DNA from: Tomocerus qinae
Taxonomy: Eukaryota; Arthropoda; Collembola; Entomobryomorpha; Tomoceridae
Reading direction: 5' to 3'
DNA: 64,000 nt
Assembly: GCA_020055645.1 (NCBI GenBank)
Contig: CM034549.1
Coordinates: 9,823,501 to 9,887,500 of the forward strand
Positions 23,901-34,700 of the stretch are shown here, in pieces (position 1 is the first letter of the stretch; each line of letters opens with the position of its first letter). Both the position numbers and the translations under genes were made by a program. Below the pieces are notes generated by a model. It saw nothing but the letters and a program-made list of their open reading frames with translations, had not been told where the DNA came from and searched no databases.

Positions 23901-26385
23901 TTTTGTGGTCGTACTTTATTTTGCAGTGGCAAGTGCTTGTGATCATCAAACCCACTGGAGAGCACAATAAATCATATTGTAGTGGAACTGTGATAAACTC
24001 ATTGTTGGTATTAACATCAGCGAATTGTGTTACAAAGGCCGCAGTAGATGATTCTGCAAAACCTTACTCTGTTTCCGAAGTCAGTGTGATGGCTAATGTT
24101 TACACTAATCATCATGACCCTTCCACGAAAAGACTTGCTGTCAATTCTATAATAGTTCATCCACAATATTTGATTTATAAATTCCCATCTTTGGAGTAAG
24201 TACTTTTGATTTCAAATTCCGTAAAATAGAGGAATATTAAATCATTTTCCCCATTATATTTTGAATCTTTGTAGAAATCCTATGGACTACGATATCGCAT
24301 TAATCAAATTACAAAATCACATCCCGTTTGCCGACAGTAATAAAATTAGTCCCGTATGTCTTCCAGAATCTCAAGATGACTTGGGATTCGACAAAGAAAG
24401 AATGTCAACCCTTGCAGGCTGGAAACTTACCAATTTTAGAGAATATCCAATTATATTGGAAAGGACACCTCTTCATTTACATACGGAGCACTACTGTAAG
24501 ATGAATACAAGGGGGTCTTCAGAACGATTTCTTTGTGGGAAAGGTCCTTATCAAGATATAAATAGTTTCTCGGTTTGTTGCCTACATTTTTCAGTTCAAT
24601 ACAATACATCTTTGCCCAGAATAAAATCGTTTTACTTTATGTAGGGAGGATTTGTTGCCCTAAAAATACAATCCCCGAATGCCCCAAGTGTCCTGTTGCA
24701 AATTGGAATTGTATCACATAAAAAGACACTTTGGGTAAAACAGAAAGCTACCGATATCGGGTATTACTCTAATGTGAAAAGTAAGCCTAACCTTACAAAA
24801 TATTTGAACCCATAATGTGTATGCATTTCTTTGATTTCATTTCATTTTGCAGGCTATTTGCCATTCATTGACCATATATCACACGAAGGAGGAGCAATTT
24901 GGTGCAGAAGGGTCTCAAGTCCAACTCAAGAAGTTACACTGGATAAATCACACATGCTTGTTGACAAAGGCAAAAACTTCACAGGTTCTAGGATAGCTAA
25001 AAGAAAACCTTGGGTTTGGGAATCTGGTTCTTCAAAAAATAAAGTAGCCTCCAGAGGGAGTGGCAAGAATTCCTTGTTAAAATATTGTAGTAAGTAAATA
25101 GAAGGATATTTTTCAAAAAAATGGGAGATTAGTTTTAAATCTCTATTTAGAATCGTTTTATCTTGAAAATCGTAGATTGTGGAAGAAAAGGATCAGCTTC
25201 GCCAATTAAAAAAGGACACCAAGCAGCCCATTTTGAATTTCCCGTAAGGAAATTATACTTCCTGGTATTATTGACTTAATCAGTTAGAATGTGAATTAAA
25301 TGTTTGCAATTCTTGATGTATGTAGTGGTATGTACACCTGACCATAATTTCAAATGAACAAATTCCAAGCTACCGCTACAGTTGCAGTGCTACCATAATA
25401 AATAGCTTAGTGCTTATAACCAGTGCAAATTGTGTGACAAGTAGTACGGGTAACATAGTGCACCCTTCTATGGTGGTGACAGAGTTTTTGGCTGTGGACG
25501 ACTTTTGGAAGGGGCCTAAGTTTTCTATCGACAAGATAATGATACACCCAGGATACATAGAAAATTTTAATAGCTCAGAGTAAATTATCCATATAAAAGT
25601 GTATAATGAAAATGATGAAAATTGATGAAAATTGTAGTAATACTTGAATTAATCTCTAGAATCGTCAACAAATTCGATATTGCATTGCTCAAGTTGAAAA
25701 GCCCTGTAACATTTAAAAGAAAACACTATCGACCGATATGTCTTCCAGAATTTGAAGAGAAGATCCCTTTGAGTGGTGGAATCACTGCTCTGTCTTTAGC
25801 CTGGAATCGCTTGAATACAATTCAAAATAAAAAAACTCATCGCCTAATGAAAGATGATATTATTCTACATGATCCACATTATTGCGATTTGCACGTGAAT
25901 TTGTCTTCCAGAATGATTTGCTCTAACCACATTAGCAGTAAAACAGATACCATCGAGGTTACCTATTTTAACTAAGATAATATTTAACTCATTTTTCTAA
26001 GACTACGAAGTGTAAAGGAGGAACTTATTTATATTATTGCAAACCATATTAAAATTATTCTGGTAATTTTTAAAACCAGGCTGATGATGGAAAAGGGCTT
26101 TTTCTTCCTTCGGCACAAGGGTCCCATATGATGCAAATTGGAATAGCCTCTTTTAGAATATCGGAAACTATCCGCGAAAAGACATACAATCTGCAATATT
26201 TCTCAAAAATTGAAGGTATGAAAAAAAGCTTTTCTTTTAGGCTATCAGTCAAATTCATCAAAGTAAACCGATCTTTTGATTTGACTTTTCTAGCGTTTGT
26301 GGCTTTTATTAATTACTACTCGAATGAATGGGGAGCTTCATGGTGTCAAAGGAAATTTTCATTTGAACAAGACTTCTTAAATTGA
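20980..26385 (+). CDS. Mucin-like protein with two inactive serine protease domains (SPH)
   Basis: Eleven exons: 20980-23620, 23753-23829, 23927-24195, 24275-24572, 24645-24780, 24853-25089, 25176-25243, 25326-25579, 25660-25957, 26080-26215, 26294-26385. They total 4506 nt (1501 residues), all in phase. Exon 1 codes about 880 residues of decamer-like repeats (NRTIPIQPPV type) dense in NxT/S sequons, Pro and Thr, as in secreted mucins. Two trypsin-fold domains follow, opening CGQTNSNHKDRIFFG...EFPWQV and CGRKGSASPIKKG...EFPWYV. In both, the LTAAHC box reads TSANC, so the catalytic His is Asn. The Asp motif (DYDIALIKL, FDIALLKL) remains. GDSGGP reads SFSGGF and ADDGKG. It is therefore probably secreted, non-enzymatic and able to bind or scaffold; arthropod SPHs often act as protease cofactors in immunity or matrix. 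The first residues are only weakly signal-like (NIIIILVNLTI), so an upstream exon may be missing. Confidence 0.75.
21871..22170 (+). repeat. 30-bp coding VNTR (10-residue unit)
   Basis: Eight identical 30-bp copies fill 21901-22140, with near-identical copies on each side. Each begins CCTGTAAATCGGACAATTCC and codes PVNRTIPIQP, holding one N-glycosylation sequon. Flanking exon sequence contains older, diverged units of the same length. Confidence 0.95.
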
Positions 26386-26647
26386 AATTGATTTGATAAA
26401 ATAATTTTTTAGTGCGCTGTGCTTGAATCTGTATATTCAGTCTGAAATAAATAAGTCAGTGCGATTTAGCAATTCCTTGTCCGGTCCAAAAAACTTACAA
26501 ATGCATTTTACTTAGATTTATTGCAAACTTTCAAAAATACAGTAAAATTACTTGCGAAAATGGTATACATACATACACGTACTTTATACGCACTTGAACA
26601 CATTTTGTAAATATCAGGGTGTATTATTTATTTATCATGGCAATTTT
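26386..26647. other. Short convergent intergenic region with polyadenylation signals
   Basis: AATAAA at 26446-26451 serves the plus-strand SPH gene. On the minus strand, AATAAA at 26632-26627 follows the HAP2 stop codon. Nothing else is seen. Confidence 0.6.
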
Positions 26648-29587
26648 CTACCTTCGTATTTTCATTGAAGAAGTTTGCAAAAATTCGTCGAGTATTCTAT
26701 CGCTGTTTCTGTTTCCTTGTAACATGTGGCTACTAGAAAAATCAGGATTCGATGAGGATCTTTGATCTTCTTGGGTGAACATGTCAATTCCTCTGTGCCA
26801 AGAGCCATAACGTGATCTAGAAAATTTAGCAGACCACCCACCCCTATCTTCTTCGGTGGCAATTTCAGAATGATGACTTTTTACTGCAGATTGCGATTGG
26901 TTAGTGACTCGAGAGGCTGCAGTCATTGCAGAACTAGATGAAGATGAAACTGATTCTGCAGGTGTTACATAATTGCTGCGAATACGAGCTTGGGATTTTG
27001 TGTCTCCTTGATAAATCTGTGACGGATGGGAAGGAATAATTTCTTCTAGACCATCTGACATTTTCCCCGAGACATCTTTTGTACCTAAATCATGGCTGGA
27101 TATCTTTTGTGCAGAACCGTTTCTGCTCCCTGTAAAGATCGTTTTTAAGCTTGTGTTCTTTTTCAGTTTCTCAGTTGACGGTAATTCAAGACTATTGCGA
27201 CTATTTAAAATGCTTCTGGCCCTAGCTCGTGCAATATTTGTTTCGCTACTTGGCCTTGACCAAATAACTTCCTCTTCAGATTCGCAAGAGTCAGAAAGTA
27301 AAATTTTCTGTTCACTCAGAGGTGTTCTAATATTTTCTTTGTTTTGGCGCTTGCAAGTTTTCTTGTGAAGCCAGTAGATGAAAAGTATTGGGGATGCAAT
27401 AAAAAATGGGATATTATAGTATAGCTGCTCTCTAGAACTAACTGTTTTCACAGTTCGTTCTTTTGTGAAAGGATTAACAGGGTAACTTTCATTATCGTAG
27501 ATAACTTCTTCATTTTGTAAATGTTTCTCGTAATATTTTGAAATTTTTCTGGGTTTGTCATTGAAACATGAAAGTCCAAAAATGCCTACAGTTGGAGAAC
27601 AGTATAATCCAATTATGCCCTTAATCAATCCTAAAATTAATAGGATCATTAGCAGAATGAAAATCACAAAGAAAGTAGGTTCCACAACGAAGTTATAATC
27701 ATATTTCGCGTTTGAAAACACTACATCACCATTCAATTGTTGAACTAATCCAGCAGCTAGAAATTCATTACTATTTATCGGGATACACTGTAGTGAATTT
27801 TTTGCACAAGTACACTCACAATCATGAAGACAAATACAAACATCACTAGAGGACAAAAGAACTTGCCGAGCTGCAATAATTTCCTTGAATTCATTTACCA
27901 AAACTACAAAACAAGTGGCATTTGGGGGTAACTTCTTTTTATGATACGAGATACGAAGAGAAAACATTCTCGTTCTCCGTGGTTCAATTTTCTTCGGGCG
28001 TGTTTTATTTCCCGGCAGCTGTTCACTGCATTTTATCACCTCCACTGAAAATGTTGAAGCCACTTGTTCTTTGTTAACAATCTCTACATTAAATGTAGCT
28101 CCATTTGGTCCAGTATAGGAAGTTACAGATTCAATTCCAGCATTGTACCCCGAAGATAGAATATCCAGATCATCTGCTGAAAATTCTACATTGATATAAC
28201 TGGGGCTACCTCTATTGTGCTTCATAACAATGTACCTTTTGTCTCCCACTATTTTAATCGGTGCATCTGAATTAATTGGTCCAAAATTTTTTAATTTGGC
28301 TCTAGTTTTCTCATCTCCTTTGTCTCCCTTCCATAAATCAAATGGTTGATTTTCCAAACAAGTTCCTTCAATATTTTCACAAGGTTTACTTTGATGTACA
28401 AAAGCAGGATGAGATACCCCAATTGTATTGCAAGTGATACCCGTATGATCTACTAATTGTTTTGGGACCAGTAAATAAGTATCTTCAACACCACCTCGAA
28501 AAGGTTCTGGAACTGCAGAGTTTTTTGAAGTTTTCGACTCTTCAAAAGAATCCGATTGGGGCATTGGAACTAGTAAATAGTATGTAGATCTATCCAGATG
28601 TTCATCTTCGGGGGCCACAGCTGATAACTGACGTTGGTACGATATACTCACGTTCTTCCCGACATAAGCTGCAAGTCCTAGTCCTACTTCTTCCATTTTA
28701 TCAGTATCTGTCAATTTATTCCAAGTAATTTTTGAATCTTCCATTTCATTCCCAGTGTACACTTGGACTAAGACCCTATGGTGTAATTCAGGAGCTTGTA
28801 TTTCATGGACAGCGTACCAATAATCACTCTGCTGTAAACAATGGGCAGAAGTGTAACGATTGAAATTGGTCACATCTTTTGATTTTAAGGACGCAGGGCA
28901 TTTTTGCTTTCCTCTTATTTGATGAGAATTTCTAGCTTTATCGCATCTGCAACAGAATCCTCTGCTTTCAGGAATTATATTTCCTCCGCTGTCAATTTGT
29001 ACTCCACACGTAGGAGTTTCCGAATCATGACAGCCTGAATAATTTCTAGTATTTTCATTATTGATAACCTTTTCTGTTACTTTTGCATTCACCGTGAAAA
29101 GATATTTGTATTCGTACAATTGTAAAACTGGACTTTGATGAACTTTAACAATTACAGGGAGACCTAATTTCGAGTTCCTCTGGTTGATTTCATTTTTCAC
29201 TTGCTCAACTATAACTAGTGCATCTTTTGTTAGGGACGTTTTGGATATATCTTTCATCTTGAGTGTGAGCACTACTTTCCTTCGGCATGATTTACTCAAT
29301 TTGAGTTTGAAATCATTATGAACTTCAGGAGATAATGCAGAGTCATGAGTATGTGGCCCTATCTTTAGAGTATCATCTAAGAAGTTTAAGGGAGATGACT
29401 TCCAGTCCATTGCTTGTGAATCGTCCTCTGCATTTGAACATCTTATCAGAGAACTTTCCATCTCGATATCCTCTAAGCTCACAACAGTTAATACGTGGAA
29501 CCATATTATTATAGTAAAAACTGAATTGGGGTCCTTGAAATGCATTCCAGATATTATTATTTCTTCGATTGTAATATAAATTATCAT
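26648..29587 (-). CDS. HAP2: HAP2/GCS1 gamete fusogen, single exon
   Basis: One uninterrupted frame of 979 residues. The HAP2-GCS1 core is clear at about residues 208-277: RGFCCRCDKARNS, then SAHCLQQSDYWYAVHEIQAP. A signal-like stretch (VFTIIIWFHVLTVVS) at about 23-37 follows a second Met at residue 15 (29545), which may be the true start. The stalk is Cys-rich (CICLHDCECTC, about 584-594), a single transmembrane segment lies at about 634-660, and a basic, Ser-rich cytoplasmic tail of about 310 residues follows. HAP2 is a class II fusion protein on gamete membranes that merges sperm and egg, or mating cells. The absence of introns in an intron-rich neighbourhood is odd. The upstream inverted repeat with three CREs may regulate it. 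Confidence 0.93.
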   Translation of the reverse strand: MIIYITIEEIIISGMHFKDPNSVFTIIIWFHVLTVVSLEDIEMESSLIRCSNAEDDSQAMDWKSSPLNFLDDTLKIGPHTHDSALSPEVHNDFKLKLSKSCRRKVVLTLKMKDISKTSLTKDALVIVEQVKNEINQRNSKLGLPVIVKVHQSPVLQLYEYKYLFTVNAKVTEKVINNENTRNYSGCHDSETPTCGVQIDSGGNIIPESRGFCCRCDKARNSHQIRGKQKCPASLKSKDVTNFNRYTSAHCLQQSDYWYAVHEIQAPELHHRVLVQVYTGNEMEDSKITWNKLTDTDKMEEVGLGLAAYVGKNVSISYQRQLSAVAPEDEHLDRSTYYLLVPMPQSDSFEESKTSKNSAVPEPFRGGVEDTYLLVPKQLVDHTGITCNTIGVSHPAFVHQSKPCENIEGTCLENQPFDLWKGDKGDEKTRAKLKNFGPINSDAPIKIVGDKRYIVMKHNRGSPSYINVEFSADDLDILSSGYNAGIESVTSYTGPNGATFNVEIVNKEQVASTFSVEVIKCSEQLPGNKTRPKKIEPRRTRMFSLRISYHKKKLPPNATCFVVLVNEFKEIIAARQVLLSSSDVCICLHDCECTCAKNSLQCIPINSNEFLAAGLVQQLNGDVVFSNAKYDYNFVVEPTFFVIFILLMILLILGLIKGIIGLYCSPTVGIFGLSCFNDKPRKISKYYEKHLQNEEVIYDNESYPVNPFTKERTVKTVSSREQLYYNIPFFIASPILFIYWLHKKTCKRQNKENIRTPLSEQKILLSDSCESEEEVIWSRPSSETNIARARARSILNSRNSLELPSTEKLKKNTSLKTIFTGSRNGSAQKISSHDLGTKDVSGKMSDGLEEIIPSHPSQIYQGDTKSQARIRSNYVTPAESVSSSSSSAMTAASRVTNQSQSAVKSHHSEIATEEDRGGWSAKFSRSRYGSWHRGIDMFTQEDQRSSSNPDFSSSHMLQGNRNSDRILDEFLQTSSMKIRR

Positions 29588-29708
29588 ATAACTCTATTAT
29601 AGATTGCACAAAAATGTTATTCAAATTAGGTCATTGATTTTAATTGCATATCACCCTTCTGTAATTCAATTTCATTTTGTATCAATTTTGTATTTAGTGC
29701 TACTTATA

Positions 29709-29844
29709 CTATTCCTATTCCTATCATTATCACGATTTGTGACGTCACTATCAGTTGATTTTCAATCTACCAAAATTTGTTTCCAATGAGACATGACGTC
29801 ATTTTGACGTCACCAAGCATGATGATGATAGGAATAGGATGAGT
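29709..29844. promoter_or_regulatory. Inverted repeat with three perfect CRE (TGACGTCA) sites upstream of HAP2
   Basis: TGACGTCA occurs at 29740-29747, 29794-29801 and 29805-29812. The outer two lie in imperfect inverted-repeat arms of about 40 bp (29709-29747 and 29805-29844), which share ATTCCTATTCCTATCAT and its complement. The block starts 122 bp upstream of the first possible HAP2 start codon. CREB/ATF binding is known for this octamer. Control of HAP2 by these sites is inference. A small MITE is an alternative reading. Confidence 0.6.
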
Positions 29845-29847
29845 CTA

Positions 29848-31060
29848 AAGTGGCCTATGTATAATATGCAATCTAAAAATTAATAATCTCCTACATGTTA
29901 CGGTAGTAACCTTTGGATGTGAATTACCTGTGCAAAATGACAACTCTGTCATTCTCAGTACTTCGGGATCTCTTATCTTGTATAGCTTACAACTTGCAAA
30001 TTACTTTCCAGTCAAAGTGAATACCAACTTTACTATCTCGGTATTTCAGTCTTCATGCTCTTTTAATGCATCTATGAAGTGATTAACAAATATGTGTTGA
30101 TAATATTCTATAGGTATCCTGGTAAAAGTACCAAACTACAAATTAGATCAGTTTTAGACATTTTAATTTCTAGAGCATATAACAAGAACAGTTTAATTAC
30201 TAGAAATTCTTTACAGTTGTCGCGTCCAATTTTCTGTTTGTAGTAGTAGAGACTTAAATGATAAGTTAGGATTTCTAAATCGTCTTTAATGATAACCTAA
30301 GGGCATTTTTGGTAAGGAAAGGGTTACATCCATGCATCTGCGAATGATCTGTTCTAAGCTGTGCTAGTGGGAGCGGGACTCGATACAAAATGTAAAACCA
30401 AGATAGTAAAAGGCTAAGATGGAAGAGTAGATAAAATATTAGTGAATTTAGTGTTAGAAAATTAGTCTAATTCGTAGCTTCAGGCCCTTGAAATCCTCAA
30501 AATGAAATAATTCATAGTCATACAGTCATTACATTAACGTAGAATTGTACAAAAATAAATATATTTGAGTAAATATTCTATTTTGCTATTTTACACTATC
30601 TTCTTATATAAAAGAATACTCAGTACACAAACACAAAATAAGTGCAAGTAAATGCTGAAGGAAAAAAATGTAGAGACGTTTACCCTTAAACAGTCATTAA
30701 AGTATATATACAGGTAGATATATACATTGAGCACCTATACCTATTTATATTTAGCCTTTGAATTTAAACCCTGAAGCATGTTTATTTATAGATACACCAA
30801 GCTTAGAAATGGTAGAATGAGGAACTGTTAGTTGGTATTTACTACAGGGGAACTTTGTGGAAATTGTACAAATATTTACTTTTTGATTGCAGTATTTACC
30901 CTGCAAAAGCGTTTGGCAAACATATTCTGTTTACTAACATTGATGTTGATAATACGATACAGTGCGGCGACCTGCCAGAGATAAAGACTAATTATTATTG
31001 ATCAAACAACATAAAAAATGTCATTCACACTACAAGCACTACGTTTTCCATTTTGATACT
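29848..31060. other. Intergenic region, nothing recognised
   Basis: AT-rich DNA between HAP2 (minus) and the small membrane protein gene (plus). No domain-bearing frame or repeat array is seen. Confidence 0.5.
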
Positions 31061-31373
31061 CCAATGCCAAGCCAGTTTGGACTTTTAGAAAAGAAATTGC
31101 CATTTCAAAACTAAAGGTAAGTATCGTTTTTCACAACTTCAATTAATTTTTGGAGTTCGGTTCATTTTTAGGAATATTTTTACAGCGTAATTAAAAAGTA
31201 ATTAGTGAGTAAATGTAATGGAAATTTGGTAATACGTTAAACAATACAATTCTAAGTCGCACATGCACAATGTACATGTAACCGTAAAAACTTATGTTTA
31301 ATATCTATTTTGGTTTCAGCCACAGCAAGCTGAGAAGGGAACTCTGGGAACTGGATTCTTCCTACACGATAAA

Positions 31374-31712
31374 ATGGCGATGATGATAACACAAGGAAAG
31401 TTAATTAGAACAACTGTGAGTGACTCGTTTGAAGATATGTCCACTATTTATACATACACGAAAAATGAATCAATACCCGTATATTTTATATGCACAATGT
31501 TGCATATCTGGAGCACAGTGGCATTTTACGGATTCCTCCTTTATTCTGCTTATTTCATCACGACAAGTGTCTTATACTTTGACGAAAGCTTAGCAAGGGT
31601 CAAGTTAATTGTCTACTCTGCCTTTATACTGATCGTGTTAAAGACTACACTGCCTACTCTCATACCCGGACTTTACACCGTAATGGAAATGCATTACTAT
31701 CCTACTTCATAA
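31374..31712 (+). CDS. Small membrane protein, unknown function
   Basis: 112 residues starting MAMMITQGKLIRTTV. Two or three hydrophobic segments are visible: about residues 35-62 (VYFICTMLHIWSTVAFYGFL and following) and about 76-103 (KLIVYSAFILIVLKT and following). It ends in a short tail. A strong splice donor (AAAG|GTAAGT, after 31115) and an acceptor before 31321 suggest a 5' UTR exon upstream. That exon contains a 16-codon upstream frame starting near 31063. The coding frame is open back to the acceptor, so an alternative start in another exon is possible. I do not recognise a family. Confidence 0.5.
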   Translation: MAMMITQGKLIRTTVSDSFEDMSTIYTYTKNESIPVYFICTMLHIWSTVAFYGFLLYSAYFITTSVLYFDESLARVKLIVYSAFILIVLKTTLPTLIPGLYTVMEMHYYPTS

Positions 31713-34700
31713 TCGATAGAAACACGAAATTTTTATAATTTTTATAATAACGATCTATTTAAAAAATGTCAAACGCTATTTAATTTGCGCATTTATAAGT
31801 CTGTACGTCATTAGTGCTAATACATCGTTACAAAGTTCAACTACTTAATAGTTTTTGCAATAACATGTATAACTTGAAATCTTGACGGTTGTGTTCATTA
31901 TCGTATTATAATTAAGTGCAATTTCTTGTACAAGATTTATTATTACTATCAATTAAATGAAAAATAAAAATAAAGACAATTTCGCAAATTAAATCTATTA
32001 GTCCCTTTGATTTCTTATGCCTATAGTCGAATTGACAGAGATATAAGGAAGACTGAAAATTAAATAGCCCATGTATCTTTTTTTGCTTGGTAGATGATAT
32101 CTCATCCACATTTCAATCGACATGCAAGCAAGCATTTTTTGTTGAGAAAGGTTTATGATACCCGAAATTGATAACATTGCCGCAATATATATCTCCAATG
32201 TAGCAACTTTAAATATTGGCATATGCATATTAAAGATTTTGCCGTATCTAGTATCAATACATATTTATTACATTTAGTAATGCGATATAGATAATAATAA
32301 TGCATGCTAGATGCGGGAGGGCATTGTATATTCCTTTTAGCACTCCATATAATTTACTCGAAGATTAGATGGAGATTTTTTAAAGCAATGATTCAAGTTA
32401 TTTGGTTAGTAATAAAAACTGGAGCATTGTAAGAATCAATGTATTGGTTATGTTTTGTGTGTAATGGAATGAGTAGTTTCATTTCTCTTTCGTATTAAAA
32501 TCTAGTCCCATTTGCATCACTGATGAGTAGTTTATTTTGTATAAAAATGGGTAGAAACATGTGTTGCATGCATCAAGAGCCTGCAAAGCCGGTTTTTGTG
32601 GTCTTAGAAGAGTTACTTTAGTACGTCTTGGTTTTTCATCAGTATTGAGAGTTGCATAAATATTTTCTAAATCAGCAAGTGTCATATTCAAGTAGTATTA
32701 CTGCACAGAATATTTCCCTCAAAAATAACAATGTGGAAATAATGTGTTCTTAGGCTTGTCCAGTAATTGGATACGCAATAGTTTGAATGACCACAATAAA
32801 CAAGAACAAGACGTACCTGGATGATAAAAAAAGATGAATACAGCAAGCAAGCAAAAACTAAAATTGGCAAACTAGTATTATAGGTATTTACATATTCGCA
32901 TAACCACCGCAGAGCTTTTTGTCTACTTATAGTAATAACATAGATTCAAAAGAACCAAATACCTATCCAATGTTTGCTCAATTTTTTTGCTAACCAATTT
33001 TCATTCACAAGTCAGTTCAGATCTAGAGAAATGGGTAAACAATTTCAAAGTTGTTGTCCTTTCTGAGAGAATAGACTTTTTTGTGCATTTTTTCAGCCTA
33101 GTTGAGATGACTGATGCTCAATTACGGAAATTGCTGATCAAACAAGATGGGAAATACAAAGGTACAAATAGCAATATGCTCTGTATGCTAATTCAATGTT
33201 TTTCGCATCTTACATCTATATTATTGGTATAGGCAGGGCAGTTATTTAGAATCATCAACGAATTCTTGTCTGTCAATATCATTTTCCTTGAATCTTTATG
33301 AGCGAATATCTTATTAGGTATCCGCAGAATGCAGTGAAAAGTTTTTGCAAACTTCCAAGAACTTTTTTGGTGAATGTTTGCGCATTTCTGAGTGCATGTG
33401 CCTCATTTGCAAGAGTATAGAATATATTTTCAAGCGAAAATTAGCCTCCTTGAAATTTATTCATTTTAATAGCAGATAGTTCCCGTTTATCTTTAGATTT
33501 ATTGCAATCTCCATGAAATATGCATATTGAATGTACCTATAGGAGATTGCAATGGGAAATAGTTCACAAGAAGTAATCCGAGTCTGTATTTAAAGCAATA
33601 AGGAATAAGGTAGCTTTTTTTCAACCGAAACAAAGTCTTCCTCAACATGAAAAGTATAATCTTCAAGTAATGGTTGTAGATCTTATGTAAAAACTGGTTG
33701 CGATGTTGTATATTTGTTTAGTTGATTTAGCCTTTATTAAAAAGAGCAGAATTTGCACTTAGAATTTAGTAATTTACAATGGGATGCAACGTGGCTCAGT
33801 TTAATAGCAGAACCCACGTATTTTTGAGTAGTGGTGGTTTTCCCATAGGTACTTTGTGCTTTACATTATGGCTTTGTAATTATGTAGACTAAGTCATGTA
33901 TAAAATGTAGCTTAGCATCTAATTAGATTACTACATGGTGTAATAAAATTAAAGTAGATTTAAGAATCACTAGAAGAGGATACCGGCTGTGCAGAACGGA
34001 AAACTTTATAGAATTCTCCAGGAATTGAATTAAACCTTGCACAATGCCGATAGGTATATGGTAGAAAATTTAATAGTTTGAATTTTTATGACCTTTGAAT
34101 TTACGATTCTCTTTTTATTCAATGTACGTCATTTCACACTAAAAGGATACCACAAATCGAATAAAAGAATTTCAAACTTTTATAATCGTCTGAGAGAAGA
34201 GTCCTATCTATCCGCAAGTTTTTCCTATAGCTATAAGTTGAGAATGACCTTCCAGTAGAAACTGGAATGAGACCCAAGAGTTGTAAGAATAATCGTATGA
34301 AAGACATAGCAATTAAATAGTACGCATATATAATTACATTATTATTACCCTTACAAAAACGCACTGTAGTATTTCAGGGCACTATACACGGCAATCTCAT
34401 TGAACTCACTCACGGTAGTTTAGAAGAGTTTAGACAACTATAATTATCTAATGAATAGTATCTGCCTACTCCCTGTACACTGAATTAAAACTTTCACAAC
34501 TTATACATATTATAAACAACACCTGACCCTTAATAATTGTTACTCTCCTGTATAGTTATGACACATTCATGACAATATCACCTGTGCGTGCGAATGTTAT
34601 TCAAGAACCTGAAAATATATCTTGATTCTACTTAATTAATTTAAGATGGGTACCTTCTATCTGGGATCTGGTTAGAATAAGATTATCTAAACTAGTTGGT

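Noticed and set aside
24831-25097. Separate 88-residue gene
   Set aside because: It is exon 6 of the SPH gene: the frame joins upstream and downstream exons in phase and continues the protease fold to GGAIWC.
32688-32870. Minus-strand signal-peptide-like start (MPILVFACLLYSSFFIIQ) with a good GTACGT donor, possibly joining the frame at 32479-32691
   Set aside because: The available acceptor gives an immediate stop in phase and the others shift frame; no coherent secreted peptide could be built.
33501-33553. 12-bp perfect inverted repeat (ATTGCAATCTCC and complement) with a 29-bp loop
   Set aside because: Short arms in AT-rich DNA; outer pairing is poor, so neither a microRNA hairpin nor a transposon end is supported.
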